Shown here: positions 1-12,031 of the stretch, one piece after another | Layout: the number at the start of each line of letters is the position of its first letter | How positions within the stretch are numbered: position 1 is the stretch's first letter | NCBI GenBank assembly: GCA_027922465.2 | Contig: BQMF02000013.1 | Coordinates: 1,488,001 to 1,552,000, forward strand | Direction of reading: 5' to 3' | DNA from: Turritopsis dohrnii | Taxonomy: Eukaryota; Cnidaria; Hydrozoa; Anthoathecata; Oceaniidae | Length of the DNA stretch: 64,000 nucleotides | Notes under the pieces: model-generated | The model's input: only the letters and a program-made list of their open reading frames with translations | What the model was told of the DNA's origin: nothing | Databases searched by the model: none | Translations under genes and position numbers: made by a program

Positions 1-408
1 GCTTCCTTATGAGCTTACCAATACTTGTTTTTACTTAGGAGATGTGTCATTCAATGGTAAAATTTGAAAATCTTTACAAATTTGATGCTTGTAGAAGTAC
101 TCCTGGAATAAAATATTCCATCAAAAATCGTGATTTTTAAATCGTGTGTATTACCAAGGAAACTTCCGTTTTCAATCTAATTAAGCTAACGCTAAAATTT
201 TCGCTTCAATTGTTACGATTGTTTTACTAATAAAAAAAATTTGTTTTGGAGCCTTTCAGGAAGGAAAAATCCTTTATATTTTGAAACCAGGTCAATGCAT
301 TAGTAAACTCTAACTTTCTGATAAACTTGGAAGTATTCACCTTGAATTGGACATGGGACATTAAGAGCCAGCAATACCTAATACTTTTCACAAGTTTGAC
401 GTTTGTAG

Positions 409-779
409 AAGCGCTCCTGGAATGATTATATTCCAGCTGTAGATAAGAATAAGCAAGTCTTTGACTTCGTTGATGTTCCATCATTTGTAAATCGTGTAGA
501 ACCGCTATATTTTGTGAAAGTTATTGAAAAAGGCATTGCAGGTGAAGATATAGAAGATCCATACGGTTATTCTTTTCGAGGAGGTGAATTTTATTTCAAA
601 GGGAACTACCTCAAACTTAGACGTTCACGAAATCTTAATAGTAAAAAGTTTAAAATTCTTCCAACCTGTTTTTTACCCGTATTTATCGTATACCTGATGA
701 GGTATGTACATACGTAGAGAGATCGACGATGAATTATATTTAAACTTAAGCTTATACAATGCGCTATTATCGAAAACTA
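409..779 (+). pseudogene. Broken coding fragment, unrecognised family
   Basis: An open frame runs from 409 to 717 with protein-like composition (segments such as VEPLYFVKVIEKGIAGED and DPYGYSFRGGEFYFKGNYLK). Where this frame degenerates after about 660, neighbouring frames continue plausibly: YRIPDEVCTYVER, then IDDELYLNLSLYNALLSK ending in a stop at 777-779. That pattern suggests the C-terminal part of a longer protein broken by two small indels. No ATG lies upstream in frame; the frame opens after a stop at 406-408. The sequence just before it (371-440) partly repeats one at 85-120. I do not recognise the family for certain; it may be a transposon-associated ORF. Confidence 0.4.
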
Positions 780-952
780 ATGCTTAATAACACTGACGTT
801 TTATTAGACTGTTAATGAAATATTTTTAGTTTTTTTTTTCCCGTTAAAAACGTTTTTATTGTTTTGCCACATTCTTTCCGTGTACTGAAAGTAAAACATA
901 CTCTTCCTGAGAGGCTCCTATTAATAATTTGCTCTTAAGCGTTGTATAAAAG

Positions 953-3571
953 AACAAGATGCCCTTACGGGCAGAAAGATTTCTGCAAAATCAGCTGAAG
1001 TATGACAATGGAACACTAACAATAACATTCTTGAAACTTGAATGGTTTTGAATGATTGAATACAATACAATACAATACAATATTGACTGCTGCTCAGTGT
1101 AGACTGCACACAGCAGGTGGGAATTGTAACACACAAAATAAAATGAGTTTTGTTATTGAAATTTTGAAGTTATATGTTCAAACAGCTGGCCAAAGGTGTG
1201 CTACCAGTGAAAATTTTCATGAATAAATGATTTGAAATTATATGTTTATAAAGTTTATAAAAATTCTTTTAGAAATTCGAAAAGGTTGAATGATCTTTAC
1301 AAGGCATGCCGAAAGTGTAATTGATACTATGTAAAACTTTATTGCATATATACATCTGAATGACATGGAACATTGTTTATTTTGGGTATACAAAATTCAA
1401 TTAAGTTTATATTGATCTTTTCTGATATCACAGTGATAACGTATGAAAATCACATAATATGCTTTAAACATTTGATATGCACTTCCAATCTTCTTAATTA
1501 CATACAAACAGAATTCCCAATGTTGCAAATATATACAAAAAGTAATCAAAGATCTTGATCATTAAAAGTATATGATCTATAAATTTATACCAAAATTTAC
1601 CAAAATTTTGTATTGTGTTACTAATGGTACAGTATTTTGAATTTATACACAGTTAGAACATTTCAATTTGCCAGGATAATGATCAAGGCTATATTATTAC
1701 AAAACAAAACGCGATTATAGAAAAAACATATCAACAAACAAATCAACAAACATAAAATAATAATAAATACATAATAGTTTATACTGACGCTCGACCCACA
1801 CACAAGCCACATACAAACAGGAATAAATTCACAACAGATAACAAGAGCAAACACGGGTCCACACAGCACGTAAAAATTGAACACAACGTAATTGTTCATT
1901 AACAATCGTCATTAGGAAGATCATCCGTAAATAGGGGCATTGTCAGTATAACTTAGCTAGAAAATCATCAATCAAAAGTGGTGCAGAGCAGACAACCACT
2001 ACAGAATGTTGGAGCTGAGGAGGAAACTGTATTAAAGTATTACAACCCAAACAAGAACCAAAAAAAATCTGAAACATTTTTCCCTAATAGGAATACATAC
2101 CTTTTTGACTTAAAACTTCTTAATTTACAACTTTTTAGTTAGAAAAGAATTATCACACTACAGTAGAATATTATACGTATTCCTCAGAGCTTCATAAAAG
2201 CTACGAAAACTTTATTGACACTACAAACACTTTAAACTATATTTACCATCAGACCACATACTTATTTACATCTGAATGAAAAATACTTACTTTATTTTGG
2301 AATAAAGTATACAGAATAATGAGTGTACATTGATCATTTCTGATTTCAAAGTAATTACGTAAGTAAATCATGCACATACTCCAAACACTAAAGATTGCTA
2401 TCAATCTTCCTAATTACGAATGGACTAATTGCAAACAAAAAAACTAAACAAAAATTTTGATCATGAAAAATACAAAACTGAAAGTTGAATGTTTTTTACA
2501 GGATGTGAAGTGTTTCGAATTGTATATCAAAATTAGGAAGGTTGTCCATAATTAGAGACATTGATAACCTAAAAACTACTGATCACCGACAAAAAAAACA
2601 ATACTGCATTTCAAAGCATTATACAAGCACATAAGCTTAGGCCGCTCGTAAGAAAATGTCTGGTTCCCGTTCTCCGACCGACCCTAAAAAATGTCTTACT
2701 TTGAGAGTCGGAGAGTCGGACACCCATTTTTCTTTTGTGCAGTGAGCACCTAAAAGTCAATGATATATATAAGCGAAGCGCTTCGCTTATTATATCATTG
2801 GTAAAAGTAAAGCGGATTCGGGATTATTTCCCAAATTTATGACCCGATTTTCTTTCAAATCGTGCGTTTTCAAAATGGCGGATAAGAGTGCATGAAAGAA
2901 ATCTTCACTAAACTTCACTATTCATCTCATTTGCTTATATTGTGAGCAATTCTGTTCCCCCCGAAATCCCTGAACGAGCGTTTTTTAGAACGATGGCTGC
3001 CAAATAGACAAAACTTTTTTTTATGGAAACGTACAGAAACAAAATTTTTCCCGACCGACCGACCGACTCAATTTTTCAAGGTAACACGATAATGGGAACC
3101 AAACTATTTTCTACAAACGGCCTTAACATAGCTAGAGTGAAACATTAAAGATATAAAAAGTGATGCTGAGTAGGCAGACAGTTGGAGCTGATATGGAACT
3201 TAAGCTGAGCTGTACGCATCCAGAGCTTAAAAAGCATTACAGCCCACATTTGAAACAAACAATGATCATTTTTTAGAAAAAATCTCAGACATTAATCTCA
3301 AAAACAAAACATACCTTTTCATTCTGTTTATAAAACGAAACGAAAAATCACCATTGAATCATAATAATATAATATAAGATAATAATAAATTACTGCTACA
3401 AATTTTATTCTTCATCTTCAGTTTTGGAAATGTGCATCTTCTTTAATTATACTGACTAAAGCTGCTTTGGTATCCTTTTGGTGTTTCTTCGACTGAAATG
3501 CGTGACTTAGGCTTCGTGTAAACATTCGCACGAGATTTTCAAAAACCGCTAGGTTTGGACAGTAAGAAGAA
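953..3571 (-). repeat. L-family repeat, minus orientation, degenerate
   Basis: This stretch has no convincing gene. It starts with the family's hairpin terminus (GATGCCCTTACGGGCA followed by GCAGAAAGATTTCTGC at 958-990) and reaches the opposite terminus, GGTTTGGACAGTAAGA, at about 3552. Internal blocks (TTAGGAAGAT motifs, the AGCTGAGCTGTACG block near 3207, AAATAAAG blocks) recur in every other L unit in the window. A short (ACAAT)n tract lies near 1060-1082. A 483-bp MITE interrupts it at 2640-3122. The length of about 2.6 kb suggests more than one fused or rearranged unit. Confidence 0.7.
2640..3122. mobile_element. PIF/Harbinger-type MITE with TTA target duplication
   Basis: The two ends are inverted repeats: GGCCGCTCGTAAGAAAAT at the left matches the reverse complement of the right end, GGCCGTTTGTAGAAAATA, and the similarity continues through GGTTCCC and a GTCGGTCGG-like stretch. 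TTA flanks both sides (2637-2639 and 3123-3125). The related L unit at 13.5-14.1 kb lacks the insert, with a single TTA at 13612-13614, so it serves as an empty site. Inside are a perfect palindrome, GCGAAGCGCTTCGC (about 2773-2786), and an ATGGCGGATAAGAGTG start-like remnant resembling the start of the Harbinger Myb gene. TTA duplication is typical of PIF/Harbinger elements. Confidence 0.85.
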
Positions 3572-4782
3572 GAACAAGATGCCCTACCGGGCAGAAGGAT
3601 TTCTGCAAGCTTTGCTGCTGAAAATGCCACAAAAATGCAACACTAGCACACTAGTCCTGCAAAACTGAGACAGTCACATCATTCAGCTCGAGAAGCATCA
3701 GCATTAAATAAACAAAAATATTGATGCGACTGACAATGTTCGTCAAGAAAGTCAGCCTACCATAACATAAAAAAGGGGCTTTTCTTTATGCTATCGTGGA
3801 GATCATTTATGAAGATCTGGTTTTTTGTACGAATAAGCTGAATGATTGTTACTGGATATTTGCCACCCACGTACTCCAAAAAAGTGCATCGACACAATAC
3901 GAAACTTTAATTTAGCCACATTAAATATAACGAATCCTATAAAAAGATTGTGTATACTGGCGGTAACCAACATATCGTTTGGGCAGCACAAACTAATATA
4001 TAAAGTTTCTATATTGATCTCCTCAGAATGAAAAATATAAATATTACAATAATAATTACTTAGAAATTAAAGCTCATATCTAATCTAAAAGTTAAAAAAA
4101 ATACAACATACGCAGGGAGAAAAGAGATAAGCTGATATAGCCAGAATACATCCAACAATTGCTACTAAATATAATATAAATAGCTGTATAAAGTGCATAT
4201 GTTGGTGATGTTGGGGAGGAGCTGAAAGGAAGCTAAGCTGAGCTTTAAAAATCCAAAAGCTTCTAAAAATTGACTTCAAACCTGCATACACATACAAAAT
4301 ACACGAAGGTCTTTCATATTTAAAAAGGCTTGGAGCAAAAATAAAACAAGAAATACCTTTTCTTCCACACACCATGTATTGGCACTGTTTTCATATTTTA
4401 AACTTCAAGAAAACTTCTTTCAAAAAACAGAATAACCACACTGTAATTTAATTTTGTGAACATGATAAGTTCCCAACAGTAATGCAATTCTTTATATAAA
4501 ATTATAAGCTGTATTAACTTCTTTTAAAGCTATATTTCCATCAAAGAAACTTTTAGCAAACTACACACGTTCTTTCGCTGCCATTTTTAAAACGTTTTGT
4601 GGACGATCACATGGCATGGCGAAAATCAGCCAATAAACTATCGCTATTTAAGTGGAGGTGGCTAAATTAGCACCCTTTCGTAGAAATCGGGCATTATGCA
4701 CCAATGACAATTAAGACGGCTTTTTTATGAACCAATGAAATTTAAGAAACAAAAATGCGTAGGTTTGGACAGTAAGATGAAA
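3572..4782 (-). repeat. L-family unit, first of a near-identical tandem pair
   Basis: This unit of about 1.21 kb begins with the hairpin terminus AACAAGATGCCCTACCGG and runs to the GGTTTGGACAGTAAGA terminus at about 4762. It is almost identical to the next unit at 4783-5993, with only scattered substitutions and short indels. Near its far end it carries the conserved TTAGCACCCTTTCGTA block, found inverted in the plus-oriented units at 9-11 kb. The 96-codon open frame on the minus strand at 4085-4375 is conserved between the copies only because they are recent duplicates; I see no protein family in it. Confidence 0.85.
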
Positions 4783-5993
4783 AACAAGATGCCCTACCGG
4801 GCAGAAGGATTTCTGCAAGCTTTGCTGCTGAAAATGCCACAAAAATGCAACACTAGCACACTAGTCCTGCAAAACTGAGACAGTCACATCATTCAGCTCG
4901 AGAAGCATCAGCATTAAATAAACAAAAATATTGATGCGACTGACAATGTTCGTCAAGAAAGTCAGCCTACCATAACATAAAAAAGGGGCTTTTCTTTATG
5001 CTATCGCGGAGATCATTTATGAAGAACTGTTTTTTTTGTACGAATAAGCTGAATGATTGTTACTGGATATTTGCCACCCACGTACTCCAAAAAAGTGCAT
5101 CGACACAATACGAAACTTTAATTTAACCACATTAAATATAACGAATCCTATAAAAAGATTGTGTATACTGGCGGTAACCAACATATATCGTTTGGGCAGC
5201 ACAAACTAATATATAAAGTTTCTATATTGATCTCCTCAGAATGAAAAATATAAATATTACAATAATAATTACTTAGAAATTAAAGCTCATATCTAATCTA
5301 AAAGTTAAAAAAAATACAACATACGCAGGGAGAAAAGAGATAAGCTGATATAGCCAGAATACATCCAACAATTGCTACTAAATATAATATAAATAGCTGT
5401 ATAAAGTGCATATGTTGGTGATGTTGGGGAGGAGCTGAAAGGAAGCTAAGCTGAGCTTTAAAAATCCAAAAGCTTCTAAAAATTGACTTCAAACCTGCAT
5501 ACACATACAAAATACACGAAGGTCTTTCATATTTAAAAAGGCTTGGAGCAAAAATAAAACAAGAAATACCTTTTCTTCCACACACCATGTATTGGCACTG
5601 TTTTCATATTTTAAACTTCAAGAAAACTTCTTTCAAAAAACAGAATAACCACACTGTAATTTAATTTTGTGAACATGATAAGTTCCCAACAGTAATGCAA
5701 TTCTTTATATAAAATTATAAGCTGTATTAACTTCTTTTAAAGCCATATTTCCATCAAAGAAACTTTTAGCAAACTACACACGTTCTTTCGCTGCCATTTT
5801 TAAAACGTTTTGTGGACGATCACATGGCATGGCGAAAATCAGCCAGTAAACTATCGCTATTTAAGTGGAGGTGGCTAAATTAGCACCCTTTCGTAGAAAT
5901 CGGGCATTATGCACCAATGACAATTAAGACGGCTTTTTTATGAACCAATGAAATTTAAGAAACAAAAATGCGTAGGTTTGGACAGTAAGATGA
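4783..5993 (-). repeat. L-family unit, second of the tandem pair
   Basis: It repeats 3572-4782 at an offset of 1211-1213 bp, with a few substitutions (for example GCGGAGATC against GTGGAGATC) and a 2-bp insertion near 5186. It is followed directly by the short hairpin array at 5994. The very low divergence implies a recent tandem duplication. No gene is supported in it. Confidence 0.85.
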
Positions 5994-6312
5994 AAAAAAA
6001 CGTAGAAAAACACGGAAGATCGTAAAGTATTTCTTGCTTACGCAGAAATCCAAAAACGAAGAAAAACACGGACGATCGTAAAGTATTTCTTGCTTACGCA
6101 GAAATCCAAAAAACAGGAGAAAGACGATCGTAAAGTATTTCTTGCTTACGCAGAAATCCAAACAGGAGAAAGACGATTGTAAAGTATTTCTTGCTTACGC
6201 AGAAATCCAAAAACAGAAAAACACGGACGATCGTAAAGTATTTCTTGCTTACGCAGAAATCCAAAAAGAACAGAGCCGGTTTTAAGGTATTTCTTGCTTA
6301 CGCAGAAATCCA
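5994..6312 (-). repeat. Minisatellite of about 50-bp units built on the L-family terminus
   Basis: Six or seven units share the core TATTTCTTGCTTACGCAG followed by AAATCCAAA, separated by variable linkers such as AAACACGGACGATCGTAAAG. The core can fold (TTTC-TGC against GCA-GAAA around TTAC). Single copies of the core occur at about 8925-9000, 14070-14110, 32480-32570 and 63830-63860, always next to the L-family TGTCCAAACCTAGCG terminus, so this array looks like an expansion of a repeat terminus. The open frame across it simply repeats the unit and is not a gene. Confidence 0.85.
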
Positions 6313-7690
6313 ATTATAGTTATCAGCAAATCAGTTTCACAAATACCGGAATATTTCAATGCAACATGCTCCTAAGACGAATTAAGCTTTATATTAAACC
6401 TAGATTTAAACTTGTAGGAACTATTTTTAGTGTTAAGTTGAAAACAGTTAACCATTTATTATGTTTTTCTCAATCCTGAATTTCTAAAACATCAACCGGA
6501 ATTCCTCCTTCCCGACTTGCTCCTTTAGTGCTCCTGAGAGTGAATTATGAATTTAAAAGCACTTACTTGGTATTTGAAGCCGTTTAAACTTTGAAATTTT
6601 CATTTTGGAGCTTGGAATGAAGAAAAAATCATGTCTCTTGGTTTTGGAATTTACTTTCTTCCGATGCTCATTCAAAGTTGCAAGGGTATTCAAAACCATG
6701 AATTTTACTTTTTGTGAAAATGACAGACGAAAATTGTCCGAAATAAGTAGAAAAACATGATTTTAAGAAATTTGTCTAATGTCAATGTTGTACACTATAA
6801 AATAGCACTGACAAGAAGAAATTAAGGAAGCAAAAAGCACAAGTACGAATTAAAAGAAGTTTCCAGTTCATGAACACGAGCAATAAAAAGAGAGTTTCTA
6901 ACATAAGCACAAAGAATATGCATGCATATATCAAAAGTCCAAATTAATAAGAGGATGCAAAAGAATCAAGGTTAGTTTTAACAAGACCAAAAAAAGGTAG
7001 TGAGTGAGAAGCAAGGAAAGTTAATTCTCAAACCACGAACGTTCGAGTAGCATAGCGAGAGATGCTGCAGTTATTTGAATTTAGGAACTGACCTATGTTT
7101 ACTGAAGTAAGGAGGCTTAATATACAGGATTCAGCAAGGGAAGTCTCGTCCATGATCTGCAAGGACCCAAATGCCGTAGCAAAGGAAAAGATAGTGGGCT
7201 CAGAAAACGCAAACCCGATGCAAGGCAGGGACATCACTCTATAAAATACATGGAACTTTCACACAACAGAAGTTATACAACTGATTACAGAGACGCTTCT
7301 AGCAATATTTACAAATGAACTTCGGGCTTCCGTGCTGTCATTCGGCTTTGGGCCGAATAGCAACCACCCGTATCCGGTACCCTCTATCATTGATGCAAAA
7401 CCAAAGAAGCAATAAATTCGGGAGTCAGAAAGCAAAGTAAACCAAATGATATGACATAGGAAGGGAAAGAAGAACCGGCACTTCAATACCCTAGTAAGAA
7501 AACAATATGGACCACGTATATCCATATCTGCGACTAACCAATAGGTGAGGAAGGGCGGGTGATACCAAAAGAGACCTACTCCTTAGAATACACGTTTTTC
7601 TTTTATAAGCAACCAAGGTAAGACCTTAGTAGTAATGTTGCTTTAAAAATGACCACTTTTTGGTTGTAATGTTGCTTAATGTGTTGCTAA
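6313..7690. other. Unassigned AT-rich stretch
   Basis: I find no convincing gene. The interval 7020-7560 is less AT-rich and has short open frames on the minus strand (7028-7237, 7259-7525) and on the plus strand around 7085-7245, but none resembles a family I know and no splice-consistent chain emerges. It could be a degraded gene or transposon fragment. Confidence 0.35.
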
Positions 7691-8925
7691 GAATTAATTG
7701 AAACAAGATGCCCTTACGGGCAGAAAGATTTCTGCAAAATCAGCTGAAGTATGAAAGATGGAAGACTAACAATAACATTCTTGAAACTTGAATGATTTTG
7801 AATGATTGAACAATACAATACAATACAATACAATACAGTACAACATTGACTGCTGCTCAGTGTAGACTGCAAACAGCAGGTGGGAATTGTAACACACAAA
7901 GTAAAATGAGTTTTGTTATTGAAATTTTAAAGTTAAATGTGTTCAAACAGCTGGCCAACAATGTGCTACCAGTGAAAAATTATGTTGACTCCTTGAATGT
8001 TGAATGAGAGTCAAAAATGTAAAAAGTACTCTTATATATAATTACATATATAAACAATACACAAATTACATATAAAAGAAAAGTGTGACATAATGATCAA
8101 CCGCACATGACCTAATTTAATCTAACAAAATAGAAGAAAGTTTATAAACATTCTTTAAGAAATTCAAAAAAAAGGTTGAATGATCTTTACAGCATAACAT
8201 CATGTTAAAACTTGATATGATATGTACTTCCAATTTTCTTATTACATACACAAACAGAATTCCCAATGCTGCAAATACATAATCAAAAATCTTGATCGTT
8301 AAAAGTATATGCTCTATAAATTTATACCAAAAATTTTGTAGTGTTACTAATTGTATAAAGTATTTTGAATTTATACACAGAACATTTCAATTTGTGTGAT
8401 TAGGAAGATCATTCGTAATTAGGGGCATTGGCAGTAAAATATAGCTAGAAAATCATCAATCAAGAGTAGTGCAGAGTAGACAACCACTTAACATTGGAGC
8501 TAAGGAAGAAACAGAGCTGAGCTGTACGAATCCAGAGCTTAAAAAGTATACAGCACAAGAAGGAAACAAACAAAAATCTTTTGTATCTAGAAAGGCTTAA
8601 ACATTGAGACATTTTTCCCTAATACAAACACATAGCTTTTTGACTTTGTACAACTTTTTAGTTAGAAAAGAATAATCACACTACAGAAGAATTATTGACA
8701 CTACAAAAACTTTGTTGACACTAAAAAACTTTAAACTGTATATTCCACCATTAAATTTATTTACATCCGAAAGAAAATATTTAATTTATTTTGGAGGCAC
8801 AGAAAAATGTAAAGTGTATCACAAACAAAAAAGTAAACAAAAATTATATACATATAACTGAAAGTTGAAATTTTTTTTTATATACAGAATGTGAAGTGTT
8901 TCGAATTATATATTTATTGGATTTC
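7691..8925 (-). repeat. L-family unit, minus orientation
   Basis: It starts with the hairpin terminus (AACAAGATGCCCTTACGG, then GCAGAAAGATTTCTGC at 7702-7737) and parallels 953-2500 closely, including a longer (ACAAT)n tract at about 7809-7840, the CTGCTCAGTGTAGACTGC block and the AGCTGAGCTGTACG block near 8516. It ends where the array switches to plus orientation at about 8925. No gene is supported. Confidence 0.75.
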
Positions 8926-10573
8926 TGCGAAAGCAAGAAATACATTACAACCGGCTCTGTTCTTTTTGGATTTCTGCGTAAGCAAGAAAGCCTTTACTTT
9001 CGTCGTTTTTCTTAGTTTTTTTTCATCTTACTGTCCAAACCTAGCGATTTTTTTATCTCGAAGTTCATTGGTTCATACAGCCGCCGACTCAAAATTCATT
9101 GGTGCATAGAGCGCCACTATTACGAAAGGGTGCTAATAAACTTTAATAGCGCTTAGTTTATTGGCTTGATTATTTCCGCCATGTGATCATCCGGGTATTT
9201 TTCGACTTTACATTTGCACGCCGTTCGCATAATGGTATACCACAGCGTGACCGAAGAAACCTGAAATTTCCAAAAGTAAGAAGATTTGCACTTCCAAAAC
9301 CGAAAGTAAAGGGTAGAAATTTATAATTATCTTGCAATGATTCTACTACGTTCATTCTTTTCTAAAAACAAGTTCTCAATGTTTTGTGAAAACAGTGTGT
9401 GCAGCTTTTATGTTTTGCAAAATGTCTGCGATTTTTTTAAGCCTTTCTAGATGCAAAATACTGTTTGTTTCATGTGTGGGCTGTAGTGCTTTTTAAGCTC
9501 TGGATACATACAGCTCAGCTCAGTTTCCTCTTCAGCTCCAACAACATACAAGGAATGTCTTGTTACCCTCTGTCTGTGGCTGTGCATCTCATTTTATGTT
9601 TGATGTTTCTCTAGCTATTTTAGCCTATTATATACTTGTATAGTTTTTGGCTGTATTATCAATTACTGAATTAGGAATGGGGACTTACTTTTTATGATAG
9701 CAAATTGAAACTTACCTTGATTGTCTGTAAATTCTAAATACTGGACATCTTTTAACACAAATTTCTGTTTTCAGTTATGTTTGCTAATTTTGGTAGCCAA
9801 GTTTAGGTCATATTTTTCATAATCCTAATTTTTGTTTACTTTTTGTGTTTGGGAAGTCTTTTCGTAATTAGGAAGATTGACTGTACATACGTAATCACTG
9901 TGATATCTGAAAGCATATGAATTTGATGTTATTTTGTTCATTAAGTTTATTAGAAGTTAATGTAAGGTTCGTATTGTGTCAGTTATGCTTTCATGATGCC
10001 CTGGCGTGTATACGTAATTAAAAATTTATTGTTTTTTAAGTTTCTGAATAAATTTTTATAATCTTTTCATGAAATTTAGTTCTGGTAATGCATGCTTTTA
10101 AATTAAAAAGATGGCAATGACATATTGTTACTCAAATTAAAGCACAAATTTCTGTTTTCAGTTATGTATGTTGATTTTATATGTATATAGATGTATTTCG
10201 TATCATTAAAATCTATGCTTTCCTTTTTCTCCTTCTGAATTAGGATTTCTGTTAGGAAGATTGACAAGACGTATTAAATTCATAACATTTACAATGACTT
10301 ACGTGCATACTCATTGTCTCATCTGAATTGATCACTGAATCCTTAATATCATTTTTTACCAACAAAATAAAGAACATGTCATTCAGATAAAGTTTTGCAT
10401 AGTGACAATTATGTTTTTTTCCAGATTTTTGGGGAGTACATGATCAGAAATTTAATAAATATATATTGCGGATTAAACTTTTCTTAAATTTCAAGAATGT
10501 CATAGTCTTTCTTTTTTCATACTTCAGCTGATTTTGCAGAAATCCTTATGCCTGCAAGGGCATCTTGTTTTTT
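8926..10573 (+). repeat. L-family unit 1 of the plus-oriented array
   Basis: Two copies of the GGATTTCTGCG terminal core (8929-8990) precede the CTTACTGTCCAAACCTAG terminus at 9027. The unit then carries the GAAAGGGTGCTAATAAAC block (9124), the CAGCTCAGCTCAGTTTCC block (9511), several TTAGGAAGATTGAC sub-blocks and AAATAAAGAAC sub-blocks, and ends with TTTTGCAGAAATCC plus GCCTGCAAGGGCATCTTG. The internal sub-blocks of roughly 200 bp give a higher-order structure. No gene is supported. Confidence 0.8.
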
Positions 10574-12031
10574 TTTTTTTTCATCTTACTGTCCAAACCT
10601 AGCGATTTTTTTATTTCGAAGTTCATTGGTTCATACAGCCACCGTCTCAAAGTTCATTGGTGCATGAAGCGCCACTATTACGAAAGGGTGCTAATTAACT
10701 TTAATAGCGCTAGTTTATTGGCTTGAATTTCCGCCATGTGATCATCCGGGTATTTTTCGACTTACATTTGCACGCCGTTCACAAAATGGTACACTACAGC
10801 GTGACCGAAGAAACTTCCAAAAGTTGATTGATCAATGTTGAATAGATTTACAGTTCCCAGACCGACAGTAGAGGGTAGAAATTTATGATTATCTTACAAA
10901 GATTCTACTGTGTTCATTCATTGTTCATTTTTTAAAAACAAGTTCTCAATGTTTTATAAAAACAGTGTGTCAAAAAGGAAAGGTTTTTGTTTTTTTGAAA
11001 ATGTCTGGTATTCTTTTAAGCTTTTCTAAATACAAAAGCTCGTTTGTTTCATTTGTGGGCTGTAATGCCTTTTAAGTTCTGGATACGTACAGCTCAGCTC
11101 AGTTTCCTCTTCAGCTCCAACAACAAGAATATCTGTCTAACCTCTGCCTGCATCATTTTATGTTTGATATTTCTCTAGCTGCTATGTTAGCATATTTACT
11201 TGTATAGTTCTTGGCTGTATTATTATCAATGCCCTTAATTAGGAATGGGACTCCCTACTTACGATAGCAAATAGGAAACTTATCTTGACTGTATTTAAAT
11301 TTCAACTGCTTTCAGTTATGTTTGCTAATTTAAATAACACATTTACATAATCCAAATCTTTGTTTACTTTTTTTTGTTTGGGAAGTCTTTTCGTTATTAG
11401 GAAGATTGACCGTATATTGAAAGACTTACGTAATCACTGTGATATCTTACTGCATCTATTTAAATTTATTGTTCTTTTGTTCATTAAGTTTATTGGCAGT
11501 TAACGTAAGTTTCATATTTTGTCAGCTTTGCTTTAATAATTTCCTGGGGTGTATGCGTAATTAAAAATCTAATGTTTTTTTAAGTTTCTAGGTTTTTAAG
11601 TTTAAGTTTCAGTTATGTATGTTGATTTTGTATGTATATGGATGTATTTCGTATCATTAAAATCTACGCTTTCCTTTTTGTCCTTAGGAATTCTGTTAGG
11701 AAGATTGACAATACATATTTAAATTCATAACATTTACATTGACTTACATGCATACTCATTGGTCACTGAATACTTAATATCATTTCGTACCAACAAAATA
11801 AAGAACTTATGTCATTCAGATATAATCAAGTTTATTGATGTTTATTGGTATAAAGTTTTGCATAGTGACAATTATGTTTTTCCAGATTTTTGCGGAGTAC
11901 ATGATCAGAAATTTAATGAATATATATTGCAGATTAAACTTTTCTTAAATTTCAAGAATCTTGTAGTCTTTCTCTTTTCATACTTCAGCTGATTTTGCAG
12001 AAATCCTTATGCCTGCAAGGGCATCTTGTTC
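10574..12031 (+). repeat. L-family unit 2 of the plus-oriented array
   Basis: The order is the same as in unit 1: the CTTACTGTCCAAACC terminus at about 10586, GAAAGGGTGCTAATTAAC at 10682, the CAGCTCAGCTCAGTTTCC block at 11091, TTAGGAAGATTGAC sub-blocks at 11397 and 11697, and the terminus GCCTGCAAGGGCATCTTG at 12011. It is about 1.45 kb long and joined head to tail with units 1 and 3 through a T-rich linker. Confidence 0.8.

Noticed and set aside
3803..5588. Duplicated 61-, 62- and 96-codon minus-strand frames as conserved genes
   Set aside because: They are shared only because the two L units are recent tandem copies; no domain, splice partner or codon signal is evident.
5994..6312. CRISPR-like array of regular repeats
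   Set aside because: Linkers are variants of one another and not unique spacers, there are no cas genes, and the genome is eukaryotic; it is a minisatellite.
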